Notes: a model not told the origin generated them from the letters alone. Counted from the first letter of the stretch, positions 1 through 11,175 are shown. The stretch: 42,158 nucleotides of DNA from an uncultured Alphaproteobacteria bacterium (GCA_902512325.1 CABXIT010000010.1:1-42158), one strand, 5' to 3'. Numbers and translations: made by a program.

Positions 1-465
<465 letters not shown>

Positions 466-494
466 ATGAAAGTTTTGTTATAGGTTTTTTAGTG

Positions 495-500
495 TATAAT
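495..500 (+). promoter_or_regulatory. Possible -10 box for leuA, near-leaderless
   Basis: A perfect TATAAT ends 8 bases before the leuA ATG. No Shine-Dalgarno sequence is visible in the ilvC-leuA gap, which reads AGAAAAAA just before the start. If used, transcription would begin at or within a base or two of the ATG. A TTGTTA lies only 14 bases upstream, too close for a normal -35. In so AT-rich a genome this could be chance. Confidence 0.35.
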
Positions 501-508
501 AGAAAAAA

Positions 509-2065
509 ATGACCGAGAAAATTTATATATTTGATACAACTTTAAGAGATGGTGAACAATCACCAGGAGCATCTATGAACTTAGATGAAAAAATTCAAAT
601 AGCTGAAGTTTTAGATTCTATGAAAGTAGATATTATTGAAGCAGGATTTCCTATTGCATCAAATGGAGACTTTGAAGCTGTTAGAGAGGTAAGTAAACAG
701 GTTAAAAATTCTACAATAGCTGGTCTAGCAAGAGCTAGTTTGAAAGATATTGATAGAGCCTGGGAGGCTGTCCAACATGCAAAATCACCTCGAATACATA
801 CTTTTATTGCAACCAGCCCTCTTCATATGAAGTATAAACTTAAAAAAACTGAAGAAGAAGTATTAGAAGCAATTAATAAGACTGTTTCCCATGCTAGAAA
901 TCTATGTGGAAATATCGAGTGGAGTTGTGAAGATGGTGGAAGATCAGAATTAGATTTTCTTTATAAATGTATTGAACTTGCAATTAATTGTGGTGCATCA
1001 ACAATTAATATTCCAGATACAGTTGGTTATACTTTACCAGAGGAGTTTGGTAAAATTTTTAAAAATGTGAAAAATAATGTTCCAAATATAGATAAGGCAA
1101 TTTTATCAACCCATACTCATAATGATCTTGGATTAGCCACAGCAAATAATGTAGCTGCAATTAAAGAAGGGGCAAGACAAGTTGAATGCACAATAAATGG
1201 TATGGGAGAGAGAGCAGGTAACTCATCTTTAGAAGAAATAGTTATGACTTTAAGAGTAAAAAAAGATTTGATGCCTTATCATACAGATATAAAAACTGAT
1301 CTTATTATGAAAGCATCAAGATTAGTTTCTTCAATTACTGGATTTCCAGTACAGCCAAATAAAGCAATTGTGGGAGCTAATGCTTTTGCTCATGAGGCTG
1401 GAATTCATCAAGATGGAATGCTCAAACATGCTGGTACATATGAGATAATGACCCCTGAGTCTATTGGTTTAAATAAATCTTCATTAGTATTAGGAAAACA
1501 TTCTGGAAAGCACGCTTTTTCAGAAAAATTAAAAGAATTAGGGTATGAGCCTGGAGACAATGCATTGATGGAATTGTTTGGCAGATTTAAAGACTTGGCT
1601 GATAAGAAAAAAGAAATTTTTGAAGAGGATCTTATTGCCTTAGCTGAAGATAGATCAGCATCTTATGATGAACACATAAAATTTGTATCTTTAGATGTTA
1701 ATGCAGGTTCTGTAAAAAAACATGAAGCAAGTTTAAAAATAGAAATGAATGAAGAAATAAAATTAATTAAAGATTTTGGTAATGGTCCTGTAGATGCTAC
1801 ATTTAATGCAATTAAAAAACTTACATCTACTAATTTTAAATTAAAGCTCTATCAAGTTAATGCTATTACAGCTGGCACTGATGCCCAAGGTGAGGTAACA
1901 GTTCGTTTAGAAGATGATGATTTATCTTCTCAAGCAAAAGGAAGTGATCCTGATATCATCGTTGCGTCTGCTAAAGCTTATATAAGCGCATTAAATAGAT
2001 TATTATTTAAAAAAACTAAATCTATTGTAAAGAAATCTGCCGAAATTAAAATAAAAGGAGTATAG
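509..2065 (+). CDS. leuA: 2-isopropylmalate synthase
   Basis: Condenses acetyl-CoA with 2-oxoisovalerate, the first committed step of leucine synthesis. The 518-residue length is normal for the family. The HMGL-like catalytic barrel occupies the first 270 or so residues, with the FDTTLRDGEQSPG motif (R13-D14), the STHTHNDLG metal site (H202, H204) and N238 in ERAGNSS. The C-terminal third matches the LeuA regulatory (dimerisation, leucine feedback) domain, with YQVNAITAGTDAQGEVTVRLE near residues 450-470. It follows ilvC and ends six bases before mreB, so the cell-shape genes may be co-transcribed with it. Its last codons hold the AAAGGAG that serves as ribosome site for mreB. Confidence 0.96.
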   Translation: MTEKIYIFDTTLRDGEQSPGASMNLDEKIQIAEVLDSMKVDIIEAGFPIASNGDFEAVREVSKQVKNSTIAGLARASLKDIDRAWEAVQHAKSPRIHTFIATSPLHMKYKLKKTEEEVLEAINKTVSHARNLCGNIEWSCEDGGRSELDFLYKCIELAINCGASTINIPDTVGYTLPEEFGKIFKNVKNNVPNIDKAILSTHTHNDLGLATANNVAAIKEGARQVECTINGMGERAGNSSLEEIVMTLRVKKDLMPYHTDIKTDLIMKASRLVSSITGFPVQPNKAIVGANAFAHEAGIHQDGMLKHAGTYEIMTPESIGLNKSSLVLGKHSGKHAFSEKLKELGYEPGDNALMELFGRFKDLADKKKEIFEEDLIALAEDRSASYDEHIKFVSLDVNAGSVKKHEASLKIEMNEEIKLIKDFGNGPVDATFNAIKKLTSTNFKLKLYQVNAITAGTDAQGEVTVRLEDDDLSSQAKGSDPDIIVASAKAYISALNRLLFKKTKSIVKKSAEIKIKGV

Positions 2066-3112
<1,047 letters not shown>

Positions 3113-3117
3113 ATTAT

Positions 3118-3939
3118 ATGGCTCTATCCTTTAAAGTTAAAGCAATATCTCGAACAAGATTCATAAAAAATCTATTCTTATCTTTTATTGTATTATTGTC
3201 TTTTCTTTTAATTTTATTTTCCAAGTCAGATTATTTATTTGTTAATAAATTTAAATCAATTTCAAATACTTATATTCATCCAATAACTTCTTTTGTTGTA
3301 GCACCTTTAAAAATAGCCTCTAATGTAAAAACTCAATTTTATGAATTTAGAAATTTAAAAGTAGAAAATAAGATTCTTAAAGAAGAAATCATGCGCCTAA
3401 AAAAATGGCAAGCTTTAGCTATTCATAACAATTCTGAAAATAGAGTGTTAAAAAAACTTCTTAACGCTACTAATAATAACATATCATTAGTAAAAACTGC
3501 TTCTATTTTAACTAGAAATAATTTTCTTTATAGCAAAATGATTAAAATTAATGCTGGGCTTAAAGATGGTGTTTTAAAAGAAATGGCCGTTATAAATCAC
3601 AGAGGTCTTATTGGAAGAACAGTAGATACTTCAATAAATAATTCAAAAGTATTATTATTAACAGACCCTAATTCTTCGATTTCTATAAAAACAATTTCTA
3701 ATGAAAATTATTCTCTGCTTCGAGGCGCTGATGATGGTATACATTTGGTAAGTGCCTTTAGTAAAAGTGAAACAATGCCAAAAGTTGGTGATTTAGTTGT
3801 TACAAGTGGAAGCGCACAAGTTTTCCCTGCTGATATTTTAGTTGGTAAAATTGTTAAGATAATAAAAAATAACTTTTATGTTTTACCTTTTGTTAATTTT
3901 AAAAACATTGACTATGTGCAAGTTGTTGAAACTAAATAA
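3118..3939 (+). CDS. mreC: Rod shape-determining protein MreC
   Basis: Periplasmic scaffold that links MreB filaments to PBP2-RodA and activates them. It has 273 residues: a short basic cytoplasmic tail, one membrane anchor at about 18-38, a coiled coil at about 75-115 (FRNLKVENKILKEEIMRL), then the two beta-barrel domains, with GLIGRTVD and LVVTSGSAQVFPADILVGKI visible. It starts five bases after mreB and shares one base with mreD (TAATG), so translation is probably coupled. Confidence 0.95.
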   Translation: MALSFKVKAISRTRFIKNLFLSFIVLLSFLLILFSKSDYLFVNKFKSISNTYIHPITSFVVAPLKIASNVKTQFYEFRNLKVENKILKEEIMRLKKWQALAIHNNSENRVLKKLLNATNNNISLVKTASILTRNNFLYSKMIKINAGLKDGVLKEMAVINHRGLIGRTVDTSINNSKVLLLTDPNSSISIKTISNENYSLLRGADDGIHLVSAFSKSETMPKVGDLVVTSGSAQVFPADILVGKIVKIIKNNFYVLPFVNFKNIDYVQVVETK

Positions 3940-4427
3940 TGTTATCAAAGCTACTTAGTAGTCAAATAATCATATATCATTGTATTCTCTTTTTTTCTTT
4001 TTCCTTAAGTGTAAATTATTTTCTTAATTTAGAGATTATAAATTATTTAGCTTATGTTTGTTTCCACCTGACTTTAATTTATTTATTTTTTTATTTTTTT
4101 CATTTTGCTCTTATTTTTATAACTTTTTTATATGGTATATTTTTTGATATTTTTTTAGTTGATAATCTATCACCTCACTTAATTACATTTTTGATATTTG
4201 TTATATTATTTTATTTTACAAAAAAATATTTATTAAATTTATCTTCAAGTAAGATTTCTTATATTATTATTATATTTACACTTTTAATGTTTGCTTCAGA
4301 AGCTTTGATTGCTAATTTACTTTTTAACTATCCAATAAATTATGAAAATTTTTTATGGATATTTATTATATTTATTATTATTTTTTACCCTACTTTAGTA
4401 TTATTTTCTAAAATAGATAAATTTTAA
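3939..4427 (+). CDS. mreD: Rod shape-determining protein MreD
   Basis: A 162-residue, very hydrophobic protein with about five predicted membrane helices and a C-terminus ending KIDKF. Primary sequence is poorly conserved in this family, so the call rests on size, membrane profile and position between mreC and the PBP2 gene, with TAATG overlaps on both sides. MreD is the integral-membrane partner of MreC in the elongasome. Phe, Ile and Leu dominate the sequence, as is usual for membrane proteins in AT-rich genomes. Confidence 0.85.
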   Translation: MLSKLLSSQIIIYHCILFFSFSLSVNYFLNLEIINYLAYVCFHLTLIYLFFYFFHFALIFITFLYGIFFDIFLVDNLSPHLITFLIFVILFYFTKKYLLNLSSSKISYIIIIFTLLMFASEALIANLLFNYPINYENFLWIFIIFIIIFYPTLVLFSKIDKF

Positions 4428-6226
4428 TGTTTTATTCTGAGCAAAAAAAACAAATTACTACATATAATCGACGTACATTTTTTTTATTTCTTTTAAAACT
4501 TTCTTTGTTTAGTGCTGTAGGTTGGCGTATGTATAACATACAAATATTAGACTCATCTAAATATAAAACGTTATCTAAAAAAAATCAGATTGATCTTGAA
4601 ATAATTTTTCCTTTAAGAGGTAAAATTTTTGATAGAAATAATATACTAATAGCTGAAAATGAAAAAGTATATGATGTATATTTAATTCCTGAAAATACTA
4701 AATCAATAAACAATACATTGAATTCTTTATCCAAATTTATTGATATTGATTTTGCAAAAAGAAGAAAAATCATAGAATTGACTTCTAAAGTCAAAAAATT
4801 TGAAAAAATTAAAATTTTTGAAAATATTTCATGGTCAATTTTAGAAAAAATAGAAACAAATAAATATAATCTAGAGGGAATATTTATAGCAGAAGACCAT
4901 TTAAGAGTTTATCCATATAAAGAAGTTTTTTCTCATTTATTAGGCTATATTAGTAAACCTAATCAAACAGAACTCTCCTTACCATTTATTTCAAAAATGC
5001 CTGACTTAGATATAGGAAAAGAAGGATTAGAAAAATCCTTTAATCCATTACTTGTAGGTAAAGCTGGTCAAAGAGAAATTGAAGTAAATTCTAAAGGCAG
5101 AATAATAAGAGAAATTTCAAAAGTTGATAGTATACAGGGAGGAGAGCTATCTTTGTCTGTTGATTTACGCATACAAGAATACGCTATAAATTTATTAAAA
5201 TCATACAGAGCTGGATCTATCAATGTAATTAATATCAAAAATGGTGAGATTTTATGTATGGCTTCTACACCTACATATGATGCTAATAAAATAATCAAAA
5301 AACCTAATAAGGAATATTGGGAAAGTATCTTATCAAATTCTCTGTCCCCACTAACTAATAGAAGTCTTCAAGGTCTATATTCTCCGGGATCTACTTTTAA
5401 AATGATTGTGGCAATAGCTGCGCTTAAATACGGAGTTATCAACTCTAATTCAACACACTCATGTAGTGGTAAAATTGAATTTGGTGATAGATTATACCAT
5501 TGCTGGAAAACAAATGGCCATGGTAAAATGGATGTTACAGATGCTATTAAACAATCTTGCGATGTATTTTTTTATGAAACTTCAAAAAAAATAGGAATAG
5601 ATAAAATTGCAAAAGTTGCTCAAGATTTTGGTTTAGGTCAGATCTTTGATATTTCGATGCCTAATCAAAAAAAAGGAATAATTCCATCAAAAAAATGGAA
5701 AAAAACTACTTTAGGTGAAAGTTGGTATGCAGGAGAAACATTAATTTCAGGTATAGGACAAGGTTTTGTTTTAACAAGCCCTTTTCAACTTGCTGTAATG
5801 ACATCTATTATTGCATCTAATGGAAAAATGATAGAACCAACAATAGTTAAAAGGAAGAATGTAAATTTTAAAACTAATACCAAATATTCAAAAGAAATCA
5901 AAATAATTAAAAAAGCCATGTTCAAAGTAGTTAATGAAAATAAAGGTACTGCTTTTAAATCACGATTAGAGGATGTAAAATTTGCTGGCAAAACAGGCAC
6001 ATCACAAGTTCGAAGTATTTCTTTAAAAGAGAGAGAAAGTGATGAATTTAGAAAAAAAGAGCAAGAATGGAAAAATAGAGATCATGCTCTATTTGTCGGT
6101 TATATACCTTATGACGATCCACAATATGCTATTTCCGTAATAATTGAACATGGAGGCTCAGGAGCTTCTACTGCTGCTCCAATTGCAAAACAGGTTTTTA
6201 ACTATATTCACAAATTAGATTTATGA
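4427..6226 (+). CDS. mrdA: Penicillin-binding protein 2 (elongation transpeptidase)
   Basis: Class B PBP that cross-links peptidoglycan during cell elongation. It has 599 residues. The membrane anchor is at about 17-34, followed by the pedestal domain (PLRGKIFDRN at 62-71) and the transpeptidase domain. Active-site motifs are all present: SxxK at S322-K325 (SPGSTFK), SxD at S377-D379 (SCDVFFYE) and KTG at 522-524 (AGKTGTS). It lies in the usual place between mreD (TAATG overlap) and rodA (ATGA overlap), consistent with equimolar production of the PBP2-RodA pair. Confidence 0.96.
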   Translation: MFYSEQKKQITTYNRRTFFLFLLKLSLFSAVGWRMYNIQILDSSKYKTLSKKNQIDLEIIFPLRGKIFDRNNILIAENEKVYDVYLIPENTKSINNTLNSLSKFIDIDFAKRRKIIELTSKVKKFEKIKIFENISWSILEKIETNKYNLEGIFIAEDHLRVYPYKEVFSHLLGYISKPNQTELSLPFISKMPDLDIGKEGLEKSFNPLLVGKAGQREIEVNSKGRIIREISKVDSIQGGELSLSVDLRIQEYAINLLKSYRAGSINVINIKNGEILCMASTPTYDANKIIKKPNKEYWESILSNSLSPLTNRSLQGLYSPGSTFKMIVAIAALKYGVINSNSTHSCSGKIEFGDRLYHCWKTNGHGKMDVTDAIKQSCDVFFYETSKKIGIDKIAKVAQDFGLGQIFDISMPNQKKGIIPSKKWKKTTLGESWYAGETLISGIGQGFVLTSPFQLAVMTSIIASNGKMIEPTIVKRKNVNFKTNTKYSKEIKIIKKAMFKVVNENKGTAFKSRLEDVKFAGKTGTSQVRSISLKERESDEFRKKEQEWKNRDHALFVGYIPYDDPQYAISVIIEHGGSGASTAAPIAKQVFNYIHKLDL

Positions 6227-7323
6227 TATTTCAGAAATTAAAAAATTTAAATTACTTACTTATTTTTTTGCTTATTCTTTTATCTTTTATAGGTGCTGCA
6301 GGTTTGTATTCAGCTGCTGATGGCTCTTATCAGCCATGGGCTACCAAACACTTAATTAGGTTTTATGTTTTTCTTCTAATGGCTATGGTTATAAGTATTA
6401 TTGATATAAAATTAATTTATAAATATTCTTATGTGTTATTTATAATCAGTTTATTATTACTTATTTCCGTTGAGATAATAGGAGTTCTTGGAAAAGGAGC
6501 TACTAGATGGATTAGAATATTTGGTTTAAGCATTCAGCCTTCTGAACTAGTTAAGATAACAATTATCTTATCATTAGCTAAATTTTATAATGATATAAAA
6601 TTTGAAAATATTAAAAAAATAAGTTACTTATTTTTTCCATTCTTAATATTAATAACCCCCTTCATTTTTGTTGTAATTCAACCAGATTTAGGAACTTCAC
6701 TTAGTATAATTGTACTTGGTATTTTTATTCTTTTTTTTGTTGGAATAAGGATATGGAAATTTATACTTGGTTTGATATTATCTGTTATTTCTATCCCTAT
6801 CGTTTTACAGTTCATTAAACCTTATCAAAGGGATCGTGTAATTTCATTTTTAAATCCTGAATCTGATCCTCTTGGTCAAGGATATCAATTAATCCAATCA
6901 AAAATTGCACTTGGTTCAGGAGGAGCAACTGGAAAAGGTTTTTTACAAGGAACTCAATCATATCTTGAATATCTTCCAGAAAAGCAAACAGATTTTATTT
7001 TTACCCTTATAGGAGAGGAGTTTGGATTTCTCGGAACAATATTTATAATTGCCCTTTTTATTTTGTTAATAGCTGTTTGTTACTTTATTAGTATTAAAAG
7101 TTTCCATTCCTTTGGGAAGATTCTAGCTTTGGGAGTAGCGTCAAATATTTTTATTTATGTTTTTATGAATATCGCTATGGTCTCAGGTTTAATGCCTGTT
7201 GTAGGTATTCCACTACCACTTATTTCTTATGGAGGCTCTGTAATGTTATCAATAATGATATCAATGGGGTTAGTCTTGAACGTTGACCTTAATTATAATT
7301 TAAAAAAATTAAATAATGCTTAA
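6223..7323 (+). CDS. rodA: Peptidoglycan glycosyltransferase RodA (SEDS family)
   Basis: Polymerises lipid II into glycan strands for elongation, as partner of PBP2. It has 366 residues and about ten membrane helices. SEDS family signatures are visible: RWIRIFGLSIQPSELVK, the loop LEYLPEKQTDFIFTLIGEE with the acidic region, and the C-terminal GLMPVVGIPLPLISYGGS. It overlaps mrdA by four bases (ATGA). Its last eight bases (ATGCTTAA) also contain the start of livG, so the cell-shape genes run straight into an ABC transporter operon. Confidence 0.96.
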   Translation: MIFQKLKNLNYLLIFLLILLSFIGAAGLYSAADGSYQPWATKHLIRFYVFLLMAMVISIIDIKLIYKYSYVLFIISLLLLISVEIIGVLGKGATRWIRIFGLSIQPSELVKITIILSLAKFYNDIKFENIKKISYLFFPFLILITPFIFVVIQPDLGTSLSIIVLGIFILFFVGIRIWKFILGLILSVISIPIVLQFIKPYQRDRVISFLNPESDPLGQGYQLIQSKIALGSGGATGKGFLQGTQSYLEYLPEKQTDFIFTLIGEEFGFLGTIFIIALFILLIAVCYFISIKSFHSFGKILALGVASNIFIYVFMNIAMVSGLMPVVGIPLPLISYGGSVMLSIMISMGLVLNVDLNYNLKKLNNA

Positions 7324-8086
7324 AATAAAAGATCTAAATAAAAGCTTTGGTGGTTTAAAAGCTGTAAATAATGTCAATCTTGAAGTAAAAAAAAACTCTA
7401 TTACAGGATTAATCGGACCAAATGGTGCAGGTAAAACTACTTTATTTAATACAATAGCTGGTCTTTATGCTCCTGAAAACGGCGAGATCTATCTTGAGGG
7501 TAAAAATATTGCTGGATTAAAACCTCATGAATTATTTAATATGGGAGTTTTGAGAACTTTTCAAATTGCTCATGAGTTTTCATCTTTGACAGTGTTAGAA
7601 AACTTAATGATGGTTCCTGGTAATCAACGAGGAGAAAAATTAATTTATGCATTATTTGGTGATAAAGCTGTTATGCAACAAGAAGAAGAAATTCGAGCTA
7701 AAGCAATTGAAGTTATTGAATTTCTTAATTTGAAACATCTAACTCAAGAAATAGCTGGTAATTTATCTGGAGGTCAAAAAAAATTATTGGAGCTTGGTAG
7801 GACAATGATGGTTGAGGCAAATTTAGTTTTATTAGATGAGGTTGGAGCAGGAGTAAATAGAACTCTTTTAAATGAAATTTCTGATGCAATACTAAGATTA
7901 AATAAAGAGAGAAACTATACATTTTTTGTTATTGAACATGATATGGATTTGATTGAAAAAATATGTGATCCAGTAATAGTTATGGCAGAGGGCAGTGTTT
8001 TATTTGAAGGAAAATTTTTAGACGTAAAGTCAAATGAAGAAGTAATAGAAGCATATTTAGGCAGAGGTTTAAAAAATAAAAAATAA
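7316..8086 (+). CDS. livG: Branched-chain amino acid-type ABC transporter ATP-binding protein (LivG-like)
   Basis: One of two ATPases of a Liv/HAAT-type importer. It has 256 residues, with Walker A GPNGAGKTT (about 35-43), the ABC signature LSGGQKKLLELG (about 149-160), Walker B LVLLDEVGAG (about 170-179) and the switch His in VIEHDMDLI. The family usually has LLDEP after the catalytic Glu; here it is LLDEV, which I note but do not consider disabling. The start codon lies inside the end of rodA, and the stop overlaps livF as TAATG. Substrate could be branched-chain amino acids, short amides or urea; sequence alone does not decide. Confidence 0.9.
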   Translation: MLKIKDLNKSFGGLKAVNNVNLEVKKNSITGLIGPNGAGKTTLFNTIAGLYAPENGEIYLEGKNIAGLKPHELFNMGVLRTFQIAHEFSSLTVLENLMMVPGNQRGEKLIYALFGDKAVMQQEEEIRAKAIEVIEFLNLKHLTQEIAGNLSGGQKKLLELGRTMMVEANLVLLDEVGAGVNRTLLNEISDAILRLNKERNYTFFVIEHDMDLIEKICDPVIVMAEGSVLFEGKFLDVKSNEEVIEAYLGRGLKNKK

Positions 8087-8790
8087 TGATTAGTTTAGTA
8101 GGTAATAATTTAACAGCAGGTTACGGTGGGGTCGATATAATTAAAAATATTAACTTAGAGGTTAAACAAGGAGAAATAGCTGTCATTGTCGGACCTAATG
8201 GAGCTGGAAAATCAACAGCAATGAAAGCCTTATTAGGAATGCTAAAATTAACGGACGGATCGGTGAGTTTTGCAAAAGATGATATAACTTTGATGCTTCC
8301 TCAAGACCGTGTTAATTTAGGAATAGCTTTTGTGCCACAGACAAATAATGTTTTTACAGGAATGAGTGTAGAAGAAAATTTAGAAATGGGTGGATTTATA
8401 AGATCTGATGATATTTATCATACTATTGAAGATATTTACAATCTTTTTCCCGTACTAAAAGAAAAGAGAAATCAGAATGCGGGAGAATTATCAGGTGGTC
8501 AACGTCAACAAGTTGCTTTTGGAAGAGCCTTAATGACGAAACCAAAAATTTTAATGCTAGATGAGCCTACGGCTGGTGTATCACCTATTGTTATGGATGA
8601 ATTGTTTTCACGAATAATTGAAGTAGGTAAAACAGGTGTAGGAATTTTGATGGTTGAGCAAAATGCTAAACAAGCGCTTAACATTGCTGATAGAGGTTAC
8701 GTGTTAGTTAACGGAAAAAAAAGTAGAGAAGGCAGTGGGCAAGATTTACTCAATAATCCTGAAGTAAGAAAATCTTTTTTAGGGGGTTAA
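8086..8790 (+). CDS. livF: Branched-chain amino acid-type ABC transporter ATP-binding protein (LivF-like)
   Basis: Second ATPase of the Liv-type importer, 234 residues, the normal LivF size. Walker A is GPNGAGKST (about 37-45), the signature is LSGGQRQQVAFGRAL (about 139-153), and Walker B is ILMLDEPTAGVSP (about 160-172). The following VEQNAKQALNIADRGYVL contains Gln in VEQ, typical of LivF rather than LivG (which has His). It is flanked by livG (TAATG overlap) and livH (one base apart), so it is part of one transcription unit. Confidence 0.92.
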   Translation: MISLVGNNLTAGYGGVDIIKNINLEVKQGEIAVIVGPNGAGKSTAMKALLGMLKLTDGSVSFAKDDITLMLPQDRVNLGIAFVPQTNNVFTGMSVEENLEMGGFIRSDDIYHTIEDIYNLFPVLKEKRNQNAGELSGGQRQQVAFGRALMTKPKILMLDEPTAGVSPIVMDELFSRIIEVGKTGVGILMVEQNAKQALNIADRGYVLVNGKKSREGSGQDLLNNPEVRKSFLGG

Positions 8791-8791
8791 T

Positions 8792-9805
8792 GTGATTGAT
8801 TTTATTAACTCTATTGTTGTGCTCCTTAATTTTGTTATCATCCCAGGTTTATCTTACGGCTCTCAATTAGCTTTAGGTGCGTTAGGTGTTACTTTTGTTT
8901 ACGCTATACTAAGATTTGCTAACTTTGCACACGGTGAACTAATGTCTTTTGGTGCCATGATTACCATTTTATTTACATGGTTTTTTCAATCACAAAATAT
9001 TGGTTTAGGTATTCTTCCAACAGCACTACTTGCATTACCATTTGGAATTTTAGCTACAATTGTCCTGGGTTTACTTTCTGATAAATTTGTTTTTAAATAT
9101 TACCGAACACAAAAGAGTGTTCCTGTTGTATTGGCTATGGTTTCGATTGGCGTTATGTTTGTAGTGAATGCCATCATTAGGATTATAGTTGGCACTGAAA
9201 CTATAAAATTTTCTGATGGACAAAAATTCATTATGAAGGCAAAGCAATTTAAAGTGATGACAGGATTAAATGAGGGACTAGCTTTGAAATCTTCTCAAGT
9301 TATTACTATTCTAATTACTATTGCACTATTAACTTTTACTTTTTGGTTTTTGCAAAAAACAAAGACTGGAAAATCAATGCGTGCTTTCTCGGATAATGAA
9401 GATTTAGCACTATTATCAGGTATCAACCCTGACCGTGTTGTTTTTATTACTTGGTTAATTGTGGGAACATTAGCGTGTGTTGCGGGAACGTTATACGGCT
9501 TGGATAAAAGTTATAAACCCATTATTTATTTAAATCTAGTTTTGCCAATATTTGCTTCTGCAATCGTAGGAGGGATAGGTAGTCCCTTCGGGGCAGTTGT
9601 TGGCGGATATGTGATTGCCTTTTCAGAAATTATGGTCACTTATGCTTATAAAAAATTCTTTAAGTATTTATTACCAGAAAACTTAGAGCCATCAAGTCTT
9701 GTACAATTACTCTCTACTGATTATAAGTTTGCTGTCTCTTTTACTATTCTCGTGATTGTTCTTTTAATTAGACCTTCAGGTATCTTTAGAGGAAAGGTCC
9801 TGTAA
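8792..9805 (+). CDS. livH: Branched-chain amino acid-type ABC permease (LivH-like)
   Basis: Inner-membrane permease, 337 residues with about eight to nine helices. It carries family motifs GALGVTFVYAILRFANFAHGE near the N-terminus and the cytoplasmic ATPase-contact loop SMRAFSDNEDLALLSGINPDRV (about 195-215). It also has FASAIVGGIGSPFGAVVGGY. The start is GTG, supported by AGGGGG five bases upstream (8781-8786). An ATG at 8790 overlapping the livF stop is followed at once by TGA in another frame and cannot start this gene. It is longer than E. coli LivH (308). Confidence 0.92.
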   Translation: MIDFINSIVVLLNFVIIPGLSYGSQLALGALGVTFVYAILRFANFAHGELMSFGAMITILFTWFFQSQNIGLGILPTALLALPFGILATIVLGLLSDKFVFKYYRTQKSVPVVLAMVSIGVMFVVNAIIRIIVGTETIKFSDGQKFIMKAKQFKVMTGLNEGLALKSSQVITILITIALLTFTFWFLQKTKTGKSMRAFSDNEDLALLSGINPDRVVFITWLIVGTLACVAGTLYGLDKSYKPIIYLNLVLPIFASAIVGGIGSPFGAVVGGYVIAFSEIMVTYAYKKFFKYLLPENLEPSSLVQLLSTDYKFAVSFTILVIVLLIRPSGIFRGKVL

Positions 9806-11175
9806 TGAGATTTGATAAATATGAGTGGACAGCAATATCTATCATGCTGTTTTTATTTATTATAGTAGGCTTTGTTCAGGGGTGGTCTGTCAGTTTAGTT
9901 ATTCTTAATATGTGTATGATCTCTGCTATTATGACCATGGGGGTTAATATTTCATGGGGATACGCCGGTGTTATTAATTTTGGTGTGATGGGCTTTTTAG
10001 CAATGGGAGGTTTAGCTGCAGTATTGGTATCGTATCCTCCAATAAAAGAAGCTTGGCACGTAGGTGGTTCAGGCCTTGGAATAAGTTTTATCTTATTAAT
10101 TGGTTTGGTTACAGCGGTATATTTTATTAGTAAATTAGTCGAAAAAAAATCGAATAAATATTGGTTAAACGGTTTAGTTATATTCTTTGGCATATTAATA
10201 ATTCGTTATTTTTTTCTTAATGCAACTTCAAGAATTGAAGAAGTTGATCCTGCTTTAGCAGGATTTTTAGGTGGCGCTAATTTACCCATCATTTTTTCTT
10301 GGGTTGTAGGAGGTTTCTTTGCAGCCGGAGTTGCCTTTGTTATCGGAAAAGTGGCGCTGGGTTTACGTTCCGATTATTTAGCCATTGTAACGCTTGGTAT
10401 CTCTGAGATTGTTGTTAGTGTTCTTAAACATGAAGAGTGGTTATCCAGAGGGGTTAAAAACGTTATTGGCCTTAAAAGACCAGTACCATATGAAATTAAT
10501 CTGCAAAGTTCTGATTGGTTTATTAATATGGTGACATGGTTTAATTCATCAAAACTGAATCAAATTTTAGACTCCGATCAAAAACAACAAATGCTAAATA
10601 ATTTAATAATTGATAGCTCTGGTTTATTTGTAAAACTAAATTATGCGATATTATTTTTCATTGTTATGATTGTTATTTATTATTTTGCTAATAAAGCGCA
10701 AATATCTCCTTGGGGTCGCATGATGCGAGCTATCCGCGATAATGAAGTCTCTGCAAATGCGATGGGTAAAGATATTGTGAAACAACACTTAATCATTTTT
10801 GTGATTGGTGCAGCCATAGTTGGCGTGGCAGGGGCGATGCTTGTTACCTTAGATGGTTTATTTACACCTTCTGCTTACAGACCACTTCGTTTTACGTTTA
10901 TTATTTGGATAATGGTTATTGTAGGCGGAAGCGGGAACAATCTTGGAGCCATCTTTGGAGGATTTGTGATTTGGTTTGCCTGGATTGAAGTTGCACCTTT
11001 AACGACTTTTTTAATTAATGTGTCTACCTCAGGACTAGATCCACAAAATGTTATTCGTTTACACTTATTGAATAGTGTTCCATATTTTCGTTATTTATTA
11101 ATGGGTATGGTATTACTTCTCATATTGCGATATCGTCCAAAAGGTATTATCCCTGAAAAAGTCAGACATTCATAA
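9805..11175 (+). CDS. livM: Branched-chain amino acid-type ABC permease (LivM-like)
   Basis: Second permease of the importer, 456 residues and about ten or more helices, somewhat longer than most LivM proteins. The family core is clear: GYAGVINFGVMGFLAMGG near residue 50, GLRSDYLAIVTLGISEIV (about 187-204), the coupling segment GRMMRAIRDNEVSANAMGKD (about 305-325) and MVIVGGSGNNLGAIFGG. The insert around 215-285 (between LGISEIV and the coupling loop) carries hydrophilic stretches that are not obviously conserved. It shares one base with livH (TAATG). It ends the long plus-strand run that began at leuA. Confidence 0.9.
   Translation: MRFDKYEWTAISIMLFLFIIVGFVQGWSVSLVILNMCMISAIMTMGVNISWGYAGVINFGVMGFLAMGGLAAVLVSYPPIKEAWHVGGSGLGISFILLIGLVTAVYFISKLVEKKSNKYWLNGLVIFFGILIIRYFFLNATSRIEEVDPALAGFLGGANLPIIFSWVVGGFFAAGVAFVIGKVALGLRSDYLAIVTLGISEIVVSVLKHEEWLSRGVKNVIGLKRPVPYEINLQSSDWFINMVTWFNSSKLNQILDSDQKQQMLNNLIIDSSGLFVKLNYAILFFIVMIVIYYFANKAQISPWGRMMRAIRDNEVSANAMGKDIVKQHLIIFVIGAAIVGVAGAMLVTLDGLFTPSAYRPLRFTFIIWIMVIVGGSGNNLGAIFGGFVIWFAWIEVAPLTTFLINVSTSGLDPQNVIRLHLLNSVPYFRYLLMGMVLLLILRYRPKGIIPEKVRHS

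Noticed and set aside
9876-10193. Minus-strand open frame of 105 residues
   Set aside because: Antisense to livM, no recognisable features.
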